Below, in pieces: positions 1 to 7,196 of a DNA stretch of 64,000 bases. The position numbers and the translations under genes were made by a program. The notes beneath the pieces were generated by a model. It saw nothing but the letters and a program-made list of their open reading frames with translations. It made no database searches and was not told the DNA's origin. Source of the stretch: Ignavibacteria bacterium (GTDB lineage Bacteria > Bacteroidota > Ignavibacteria > Ignavibacteriales > Ignavibacteriaceae); assembly GCA_017302895.1 (NCBI GenBank), contig JAFLBV010000002.1, positions 124,001 through 188,000 of the forward strand, read 5' to 3'. Every line of letters starts with the position of its first letter. Position 1 is the stretch's first letter.

Positions 1-1
1 T

Positions 2-385
2 CCGAATATCAAAAATGCTCACGAAAAAAACATTATCGGACTTGCAAGCTCGATAAATGACATTGCTCTGCGGGCGCGAAATAAAAAACTCTCTCCTGAT
101 GATATAACAAACGGAACTTTCACCATAACAAATTACGGAGTATTCGGAACACTTTTCGGAACTCCGATAATAAACCAGCCTGAAGTTGCGATACTTGGGG
201 TCGGAGCGGTCGTAAAGAGACCCGTCGTTGTCGAAGTCGATGGCATGGACACAATCGCTATTAAGCCGATGATGTATCTTACCCTGGCACACGATCACCG
301 TCTTGTGGATGGTATGCTCGGTGGTTTGTTCCTGAAATCGGTTAAGGATTATCTCGAAAACTTTAACGAAAACATGATTTATTAA
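2..385 (+). CDS. 2-oxoacid dehydrogenase E2 (dihydrolipoamide acyltransferase), C-terminal fragment
   Basis: The reading frame is open from the left edge and ends in TAA, leaving 127 residues of the C-terminal catalytic domain. Visible family marks are FTITNYG near residue 46 of the fragment and the active-site block AHDHRLVDG, whose His and Asp serve acyl transfer from lipoyl-lysine to CoA. GTPIINQPEVAILGVG is the usual core strand. The lipoyl and E3-binding domains lie outside the window. The enzyme is the E2 core of pyruvate, 2-oxoglutarate or branched-chain dehydrogenase; the fragment does not say which. The lipoyl synthase gene follows 15 bases later, so the enzyme and the maker of its cofactor are probably cotranscribed. 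Confidence 0.93.
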   Translation, partial: PNIKNAHEKNIIGLASSINDIALRARNKKLSPDDITNGTFTITNYGVFGTLFGTPIINQPEVAILGVGAVVKRPVVVEVDGMDTIAIKPMMYLTLAHDHRLVDGMLGGLFLKSVKDYLENFNENMIY

Positions 386-400
386 GAGAGAAGTATTGAT

Positions 401-1327
401 TTGGAAAGAAAAACTATAAACAAGCATCAAAGAGATTTTGCGGAAAAAGTTCAAGATGCCAAATCCACACTTGGCAGAAGACCAGAATGGCTGAAAGTTA
501 AACTGCCAACAGGGAAGAATTATGTTGATGTAAAAAACCTGATGAGAAACAATAAACTCAACACGGTATGTGAAGAGGCGAAATGCCCCAACCTCGCAGA
601 ATGCTGGAATCACAGGACCGCAACTTTTATGATTCTCGGTGATACATGTACCAGAAGTTGTGGATTCTGCAATATTAAAGTCGGGATGCCCAATGAACTT
701 GATTTGGATGAACCCAGAAGAGTGGCAGAAGCAGTAAACAATTTGCAATTAAGGCATGTTGTGATTACCTCTGTAAACAGGGATGAACTGATCGATGGCG
801 GTGCGGGTATTTTTGCAGAAACAATTCGAATTATCAGAGAAACCACTCCTGAATGCACAATCGAAATTTTGATTCCCGACTTCAAAGGCTACGAACCTGC
901 CTTTGAAATAATTATGAAAAATCCTCCCGATATATTAAATCATAACCTCGAAACTGTCCCTTCACTTTACCATGCTGTTAGACCTCAGGCTAAATATCAA
1001 AGAAGTCTTGATCTTATCAAGTGGTTTCATGATCGAGGATTGAAGACTAAAAGCGGTATCATGGTTGGAATTGGAGAGACCAAAGAACAGGTGGTGGAAC
1101 TGATGCGTGACCTCGTGAATCACAACTGCGATATTTTGACTATAGGTCAGTACTTGCAGCCAACAACGAATCATCTTCCGGTAAATCGCTTTGTCACACC
1201 CGATGAATTCGATTTTTACAAAGAAGAAGGTCTTAAAATGGGCTTCAAAATTGTGGAATCGGCCCCACTTGTTAGAAGCTCCTATCATGCTGACAAGCAG
1301 GCAAGAATGGTTACTCTGGTTAATTAA
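401..1327 (+). CDS. lipA: lipoyl synthase (radical SAM)
   Basis: A protein of 308 residues, the usual LipA length. It inserts two sulfurs into an octanoyl chain bound to E2 or GcvH proteins. Both Fe-S clusters are accounted for: the auxiliary-cluster cysteines C57, C62 and C68 (CX4CX5C) and the radical SAM triad C83, C87 and C90 (CTRSCGFC). The conserved C-terminal RSSYHA block supplies the serine ligand of the auxiliary cluster. The start is TTG, preceded by AGAGAGAAG about 8 bases upstream; no ATG lies nearby in frame before the conserved region. It follows an E2 acyltransferase gene, a substrate protein of the lipoyl pathway. Confidence 0.96.
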   Translation: MERKTINKHQRDFAEKVQDAKSTLGRRPEWLKVKLPTGKNYVDVKNLMRNNKLNTVCEEAKCPNLAECWNHRTATFMILGDTCTRSCGFCNIKVGMPNELDLDEPRRVAEAVNNLQLRHVVITSVNRDELIDGGAGIFAETIRIIRETTPECTIEILIPDFKGYEPAFEIIMKNPPDILNHNLETVPSLYHAVRPQAKYQRSLDLIKWFHDRGLKTKSGIMVGIGETKEQVVELMRDLVNHNCDILTIGQYLQPTTNHLPVNRFVTPDEFDFYKEEGLKMGFKIVESAPLVRSSYHADKQARMVTLVN

Positions 1328-1354
1328 CTGTTAAAGATTAGTGACAGTTTTTTT
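1326..1354 (+). terminator. probable intrinsic terminator after lipA
   Basis: A six-base-pair stem (AACTGT / ACAGTT) overlaps the lipA stop codon and runs directly into a T tract. The loop is about 12 bases and the stem is short, so the call is moderate. It would separate lipA from the surface-protein cluster. Confidence 0.45.
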
Positions 1355-1409
1355 AGAATCATTATTTGACTTTATTTGAAGTCTCACTTTTATTTTTTTT
1401 TGAAATTGT

Positions 1410-3485
1410 ATGAAGATTAAACACCTGTTAGCCCTCACAATTGTGTTCCAATTTCTGGCACTTGCACAACAAGAAATCCCGTCACTGAACGCATTTAGAA
1501 AAGACGATAATTCAAAATACACATCAATCGGAAATTTTGGCATAACCATAACAAATTTTGGTACTTATGGCCATGGTTTCGCTCTTTGGCCACAACAGCC
1601 ATCAGGTGAGTATCCAAAGGGAAGCGGTATTGAACACATATTTGACGGTGGTCTTTATGTTGGAGGGTTTATCAGCAATGATTCCCTGGGATCGGGTAAA
1701 GTTGGTCCTTTCGTAACCACCGGTGCAGTTGATGCTGCTTCAGTTTCCGCAAGGGGAGGTGGATTTGAATTTACGAATGCAAAAGAATCCAGAGTGGTGG
1801 AAAGATCCTCCCTTCTAACCTCACGGTACTACAAACCTGAAGCCGTTTCACATCAGGATTTTGTAATGGACTTTTCTGATACAAATCTCGTGTGGGAAAA
1901 TGGAGAACCAATTCAGGAACATACACCCCTGGGTATTGGTGTACATCTTGAAACCTACGCCTGGAACTTTCCCTTCGCTGATTTCTTCGTTATCTTCAAT
2001 TATACAATCAAAAATGTAAGCAACAAATATCTGGACAGCGTTTATGTCGGAATGTGGACAGATGCTGTCGTGAGAAACACTAAAATTACATCGCCCGGTG
2101 GATCGGCATTCTTCAACAAAGGTGGCAACGGGTTCATGGATTCCATAAATATAGCTTATGAATTCGATGCAACCGGTGACATTGGGTTTACGGACAGCTA
2201 TTTGGGTATTCAATTTTTAGGTTCAGATACTCGCCACGACAGCGTAAATTATGTGAACTGGCAATTTAGAAATACTGCTGACCCGCTTTTCTTTGCTCCT
2301 CAAACAGATCAGGAACGATATGTAAAAATGCAGGGCTTTTTTGGCGGGAATGCCCGTTACAATGCCGGCGTTACACCTCAAACACTCAGAGTTCCTTCAA
2401 ACAGATCTATACTGTTGTCTGCGGGAAGTTTTAAAAAACTTGCTCCGGGTGATTCCGTAAATGTCGTTTTTGCCATGGTGGCTGCCAAAAAGTTTGGTGA
2501 TCAGCTTGCATCACTCGACAGTGATGAACAAAGAAAAAATCTTGTTATTAATGCGGACTGGGCAATGAGGGCTTACAGCGGGGAAGATAAAAACAGAAAT
2601 GGTGTTCTCGATCCGGGTGAAGACCTCGATGGTGACGGTAAAATTACCCGTTACATCCTTCCGGCTCCTCCCGTGTCTCCAAAGGTAGTGGCAATCCCAC
2701 AAAGTAATAAAGTGACCCTCTACTGGGATAAAACTTCAGAACAGAGTATCGACCCAATCTCCGGAAACAAAGATTTCGAAGGATACAGAATTTATCGCTC
2801 TAACGCAGGTTTTGATTTTCAAAATAACGCGACCGAAGCTCAGGCTCTCGTTAAAATGGCAGAATTCGATTCAACCGGTAACGATCTCTTCTTTAATACG
2901 GGATTCAGTCGTATAAGACTCGATCAACCCGTCAAATTTGAAGATGACAATACAGAATACTGGTACAAATTTGAGATTGATAACCTTCTTAACGGATGGC
3001 AATACCTGTTCAATGTCTCCTCATTTGATAAAGGTGATCCGGTTAACAGAATTGAAAGTCTTGAATCAAGCTACCTTTTTAATGTTCACAGAGTCATTCC
3101 GGGCACTACACCAACATCAAAAGAGGATGTTGAAATTGGTGTTTATCCAAACCCGTATTACGGAAACGCATACTGGGATGGTCCTTTCGAAAGATTGAGA
3201 AAAATTTATTTTTATAATTTGCCCGCAAGAGCAGAAATTGTCATCTACACTCTTGCAGGAGATATTATCAAGAAAATGGATCATGACGGAAACAGCAATG
3301 GTGACGATCTAAGATGGTTTCAGAACTTTTCACCCGGTGGAACACAAACCATGTCGGGTGGCGAACACGCATGGGATCTAATCTCTGACGGGGATCAGGC
3401 AGTTGCTACCGGTTTGTATCTTTTCTCCGTAAAAGATCTTGATACAGGTAAAATTAAAACAGGCAAGTTTTTAGTTATCAAATAA
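1410..3485 (+). CDS. large secreted protein with FN3-like domain and T9SS-like C-terminus
   Basis: A protein of 691 residues with an N-terminal signal peptide ending near LALAQQ. At about residues 391-411 is an Asp/Asn-rich loop (DKNRNGVLDPGEDLDGDG) resembling dockerin/EF-hand calcium sites. A fibronectin-III-like segment follows (VTLYWDKTSEQSIDP ... FEGYRIYRS). The last 120 residues start with VYPNPYYGNAYWDG and end with GLYLFSVKDLDTGKIKTGKFLVIK-type strands, the pattern of T9SS or FlgD-like C-terminal domains. Residues 30-380 match no family I recognise. It is first in a same-strand surface cluster with a TonB-dependent receptor and a PorV-like protein. Extracellular or surface attachment is inferred; no enzyme function can be assigned. 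Confidence 0.8.
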   Translation: MKIKHLLALTIVFQFLALAQQEIPSLNAFRKDDNSKYTSIGNFGITITNFGTYGHGFALWPQQPSGEYPKGSGIEHIFDGGLYVGGFISNDSLGSGKVGPFVTTGAVDAASVSARGGGFEFTNAKESRVVERSSLLTSRYYKPEAVSHQDFVMDFSDTNLVWENGEPIQEHTPLGIGVHLETYAWNFPFADFFVIFNYTIKNVSNKYLDSVYVGMWTDAVVRNTKITSPGGSAFFNKGGNGFMDSINIAYEFDATGDIGFTDSYLGIQFLGSDTRHDSVNYVNWQFRNTADPLFFAPQTDQERYVKMQGFFGGNARYNAGVTPQTLRVPSNRSILLSAGSFKKLAPGDSVNVVFAMVAAKKFGDQLASLDSDEQRKNLVINADWAMRAYSGEDKNRNGVLDPGEDLDGDGKITRYILPAPPVSPKVVAIPQSNKVTLYWDKTSEQSIDPISGNKDFEGYRIYRSNAGFDFQNNATEAQALVKMAEFDSTGNDLFFNTGFSRIRLDQPVKFEDDNTEYWYKFEIDNLLNGWQYLFNVSSFDKGDPVNRIESLESSYLFNVHRVIPGTTPTSKEDVEIGVYPNPYYGNAYWDGPFERLRKIYFYNLPARAEIVIYTLAGDIIKKMDHDGNSNGDDLRWFQNFSPGGTQTMSGGEHAWDLISDGDQAVATGLYLFSVKDLDTGKIKTGKFLVIK

Positions 3486-3496
3486 AAGGAATACAT

Positions 3497-5587
3497 ATGA
3501 AAAGATATCTTTTTCTTTTCGTTTTCATACTCGCCGGATATAGCTTCAGTCAGCCATATCCTTTGAGAACAATTCAGGAAATTACAACAACTCCTGATTC
3601 ATTATTATCACCAGGGACAGAGTATTCTCCTTTCATAGGGGATACCGTAAGACTCAGAGGTTTGATTACGGTAAAACCGGTTGTTGATCCCTCAACTGAC
3701 CGTAGAAGAGTTATTGCTGCCGGTGGACGCTGGTATGCATATGTACAGGATCCTAACGGACTCCCATTTGGCGGTATATCAATTATACAAAATGATACTA
3801 CCGGAGTAAACCAGAACTCAGGGTTCGACCTTGTGGATACTGCCCAGGTTTGGGAATTTACTGCTGTTCTTTCGGTATTTTCCGGAAACACAGTTCAGGC
3901 AAACCTGCTCGTGAATCCCCCGACTCCGGTTGAGTTTATCTCCCAGGCAACAAAAAGACCTGATCCAATCGAACTGCCAATGACAACTTTTATGGAAAAC
4001 GGAGTCCTTAAAGGTGAAGGCGAAAAATATGAGGGTATGTATGTCATTATCAGAAATGTTTTGACAAGTGACAGAAACAACTCTTCAGGCGTTTTTCGTT
4101 TCAATGACGGTAATGGTAATTTCATGGAAATGTATGATCAGTCGGGTTATTTTACAAAAAGAGCTCACCGTCTTACGGGTCTAACTGATTACGATGCTCC
4201 TGCAGATGGAACATTCCTTGAGTATATAAGAGGTGTCGTCCACACAAGAGCTACCGGATATTATATCGTTCCGCTTTACCCCGGTGACATAAAGGTTGGA
4301 GCAACTCCTCCGAGTATTTCGAATATTGCAAGAAACAACGCTTTTGTTGCAAGAAATGTACCCGTTGAAGTATCAGCCAGAATAGTGGATCTTGATGGAA
4401 GAATCACTTCCGGAAAACTCTTTTACAGAGTTAACATGGGTTCGTACAACGAACTCGCCCTCGTTCGTGGAACCGCAGACACAAACACATTTTCAGCTAC
4501 AATTCCCGGTGTTGATGCAGACTCCGCAGTTGTCGACTATTTCTTCTGGGCACAGGATAATGAAAACAGAATAACCTTGAATCCTGCTGACACTACAAGA
4601 AACAGATGGTTTTACCCGGTTCTTAACAGACCTCTGACAATACAGGATGTCCAGTACAGTCCATATGGCTCCGGTTTCAGTGCTGTCAACAATTACAGAG
4701 TTACCGTTAGTGGTGTTGTTACCGCTGATACATCTGATATTCCGGGATTCGGAAGCACAGCTCTCAGGGTTTATATCCAGAACGGGTCCACCCCATGGTC
4801 AGGTATCTGGGTTAAAGGTTTTGATGCTCTCAACTTGAAGAGGGGAGACCTCGTAACTGTAAGTGGCAAAGTTGTTGAAGATTTTAATGTTACCTGTCTC
4901 GATTCAGTAACAGCTATCGTAGTCAATTCAACAAACAATCCAACCCCTGAGCCGATTGTTGTAACAACAGGAACAATTGGAGCAAAAGCAGGCGGTGTTG
5001 TTGATGCTGAAAAATACGAAAGTGTTTTGATCAAATATACCAATCCTGTAATCACCAGAACTAACGCTGATCTCACAGGTAATTTCGGTGAAATGCTTGT
5101 TGATGACAATTCAGGTGGTACAAGAGTTGAACTCCAGGATGGAAATCATCAGTATCACAATAACTGGGAACCAAATCTTTCCGGTATCCAAGTGGATTCT
5201 CTCGCAAGATTCAGTTCTTTGACCGGTGTATTGTATTTCTCATTTTCGAATTACAAACTCACACCAAGAAAAGATGCTGATTTCGTAGGATACACTACTG
5301 ACATCAAAGATAATCTGACTCCTGCTGAATTTTCACTCAGCCAGAATTATCCTAATCCTTTCAATCCTTCGACAGCTATTGAATTCAGTCTGCCAAAAGG
5401 TGAGAATGTAAAACTGGAGATTTTTGATGTTCTTGGAAGAAGTGTTCAGACAATAATTAATGAATACAAAGAAGCCGGAAACTACAAAGTATATTTCAAT
5501 GCTTCCGCTCTTCCTTCAGGAATGTATATCTACAGAATTGACGCAGGAGCAAAATCCTCCGTCAAAAAAATGATCTTAATGAAATAA
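3497..5587 (+). CDS. secreted protein with OB-fold-like segments and T9SS type A sorting domain
   Basis: A protein of 696 residues. The signal peptide is MKRYLFLFVFILAGYSFSQ. Two segments look like the OB-fold modules seen in secreted nuclease-associated proteins: VRLRGLITVKPVV ... WYAYVQDP near residues 50-90, and VTVSGVVTADTSDIPGFG ... LVTVSGKVVEDF near residues 405-460. From about residue 616 a canonical type A sorting domain begins (NYPNPFNPSTAIEFSLP, then LEIFDVLGR, ALPSGMYIYRI and a lysine-rich end), so export through T9SS is well supported. No nuclease active site was seen. The gap to the previous gene is 11 bases, suggesting one transcript. Its role is unknown. Confidence 0.85.
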   Translation: MKRYLFLFVFILAGYSFSQPYPLRTIQEITTTPDSLLSPGTEYSPFIGDTVRLRGLITVKPVVDPSTDRRRVIAAGGRWYAYVQDPNGLPFGGISIIQNDTTGVNQNSGFDLVDTAQVWEFTAVLSVFSGNTVQANLLVNPPTPVEFISQATKRPDPIELPMTTFMENGVLKGEGEKYEGMYVIIRNVLTSDRNNSSGVFRFNDGNGNFMEMYDQSGYFTKRAHRLTGLTDYDAPADGTFLEYIRGVVHTRATGYYIVPLYPGDIKVGATPPSISNIARNNAFVARNVPVEVSARIVDLDGRITSGKLFYRVNMGSYNELALVRGTADTNTFSATIPGVDADSAVVDYFFWAQDNENRITLNPADTTRNRWFYPVLNRPLTIQDVQYSPYGSGFSAVNNYRVTVSGVVTADTSDIPGFGSTALRVYIQNGSTPWSGIWVKGFDALNLKRGDLVTVSGKVVEDFNVTCLDSVTAIVVNSTNNPTPEPIVVTTGTIGAKAGGVVDAEKYESVLIKYTNPVITRTNADLTGNFGEMLVDDNSGGTRVELQDGNHQYHNNWEPNLSGIQVDSLARFSSLTGVLYFSFSNYKLTPRKDADFVGYTTDIKDNLTPAEFSLSQNYPNPFNPSTAIEFSLPKGENVKLEIFDVLGRSVQTIINEYKEAGNYKVYFNASALPSGMYIYRIDAGAKSSVKKMILMK

Positions 5588-5601
5588 ATTTCTCAATCAT
5601 T

Positions 5602-5637
5602 GGGAGGTCCGGTTCAAGGACCTCCCCTGGATTTTTT
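5602..5637 (+). terminator. strong hairpin with T-run between surface genes
   Basis: A perfect nine-base-pair stem (GGGAGGTCC 5602-5610, GGACCTCCC 5618-5626) with a seven-base loop is followed after five bases by six T. This is the form of a Rho-independent terminator. It lies unusually close to the next start codon at 5640, so it may partly terminate the upstream mRNA or tune expression inside the cluster. Confidence 0.6.
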
Positions 5638-5639
5638 GT

Positions 5640-7196
5640 ATGAAGCTCAATAAAAAAATACTGATTACCGTATTTTCCGTTTTTACACTGTTTGGTTTGT
5701 CGTCATGTACTGACACTGCGACCGGCGTACTGATAGGAAACAAGCCACCTGACACCCATATCTTTCTGTATCCTGATTCAACAGTATCGCAGCAACCAAG
5801 CAAGTTGACTGTAAACTGGTGGGGCGATGATCCGGATGGACTGGTTGTGGGTTACTACATAAGCTGGGACGAAAAAAACTGGTCATTTACCACGCGTAAC
5901 GACAGTACTTTCGCTCTTCAGATTGGTGCAGCAGATACTTCCTATTTTTTCCAGGTTAGTTCTGTTGATAATTCCGGCAACGGAGTTTACGATAACAGTG
6001 TTGTTCAAAATGGGATCAATTACGGTCCTGAACCATTTATTGATGCTAATGCAAACGGGAAGTACGATGCCGGAGAAAAGTTTTTCGACATCGGGATAAT
6101 TGACCCTACTCCCGCAAGACTTAAATTTCCTATAAAAAACACCCCACCCCAGATATCGTGGGATACACTTACTGTAATGCCTACAATATCATTGCCAGTC
6201 ATGACATTTAAGTGGAAAGCCTCTGATCTTGATGGTGATGAGTCGATCCAGAAAATTAACATTGTTTTGAATGATACAACGAATCAGGCTAACTTTGTTG
6301 AACTCCGCGGTAATACCAGACTCGTAACTCTTCGGGTTAAAGATTTTGTTTCTGCTAATCCCGAAACTGAAATTTTGATTGACGGAGCTGAATTCAACAT
6401 CTTCCCCCAAAAACTTAAGGGGATTGTGTTGAATGGCTTCAACAAGGTTTTTGTTCAGGCAGTTGATATTTCGGGTGCTAAAACACCATTCATCGAAATG
6501 CCGGGACCCAACAAGACATGGTTCGTTAGAAAACCTGTTGGAAAGATGTTGCTCATTGACGATTATGTAACAAACGATGACGTAACTGCATTTTATACCG
6601 GTCAGTTGAACACTGTCAGGGGTGGAGCTCTCGCAGGAAAGTTCGATACTTTGAATATAGCAGGTAAACAGATCCCGTTCTTTAGCTACAATTTTTTCCT
6701 GACAATCAAACTTTATGATTGTGTGGTTTGGTACGCTGATAACAATCCTTCCATACAGGCTGCACAAAATGTAGTGGACAAGTATCTTGCAAATGGCGGA
6801 AAAATGTTTATCTCCATGCAGTTTCCCAGAAATCCGGCTCCGGATATCCTTGCGCTGAGTGAGTTTTTACCTGTTGACTCAATTTCAAATCTTGTCACTG
6901 TTCTAACAAGTGGTTTGGAGTTTGTAGTGGATCTCTCGAATCCGGCAAATGCGGGATACCCGATACTTAAAACTTCTTCTTCCATACTTGGTAATTTTGG
7001 ACTTTTTGTCAATCCAACCCTGGCAAGACAAATCTACAGATCATCCGGGACACAATTGCCGGGAAGTGCAGGATTTATAAATGGTAATAAAAATCTCTTT
7101 TTTATGGGACTTCCTCTTAACAAGTTAAATGGCAATTCCAATGCCGGTCAGCTCTTTGAAAAAGTTCTTTTCGATGAATTTGGACTAAATTTATGA
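5640..7196 (+). CDS. surface lipoprotein with FN3-like and GATase-like domains
   Basis: A protein of 518 residues with a lipoprotein signal (LFGLSSC, lipobox Cys at about residue 23). It holds two fibronectin-like segments with the WWGDDPDGLVVGYYISWD and WKASDLDGDESI patterns. Between them is an Asp/Asn-rich calcium-type loop (DANANGKYDAGE, about residue 133). From about residue 300 a Rossmann-like region begins (GKMLLIDDYVTND ... YDCVVWYADN ... YLANGGKMFISMQFP) resembling ThuA/class-I amidotransferase-like domains; I see no complete catalytic triad. There is no Shine-Dalgarno next to the ATG. Its stop overlaps the TonB-dependent receptor start by four bases (ATGA), so coupling with that receptor is likely. 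A surface-exposed partner lipoprotein is an inference. Confidence 0.78.
   Translation: MKLNKKILITVFSVFTLFGLSSCTDTATGVLIGNKPPDTHIFLYPDSTVSQQPSKLTVNWWGDDPDGLVVGYYISWDEKNWSFTTRNDSTFALQIGAADTSYFFQVSSVDNSGNGVYDNSVVQNGINYGPEPFIDANANGKYDAGEKFFDIGIIDPTPARLKFPIKNTPPQISWDTLTVMPTISLPVMTFKWKASDLDGDESIQKINIVLNDTTNQANFVELRGNTRLVTLRVKDFVSANPETEILIDGAEFNIFPQKLKGIVLNGFNKVFVQAVDISGAKTPFIEMPGPNKTWFVRKPVGKMLLIDDYVTNDDVTAFYTGQLNTVRGGALAGKFDTLNIAGKQIPFFSYNFFLTIKLYDCVVWYADNNPSIQAAQNVVDKYLANGGKMFISMQFPRNPAPDILALSEFLPVDSISNLVTVLTSGLEFVVDLSNPANAGYPILKTSSSILGNFGLFVNPTLARQIYRSSGTQLPGSAGFINGNKNLFFMGLPLNKLNGNSNAGQLFEKVLFDEFGLNL

Noticed and set aside
6189..6767. Open frame of 192 codons on the minus strand inside the lipoprotein gene
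   Set aside because: Fully antisense to a well-supported lipoprotein; no motif or ribosome site of its own.
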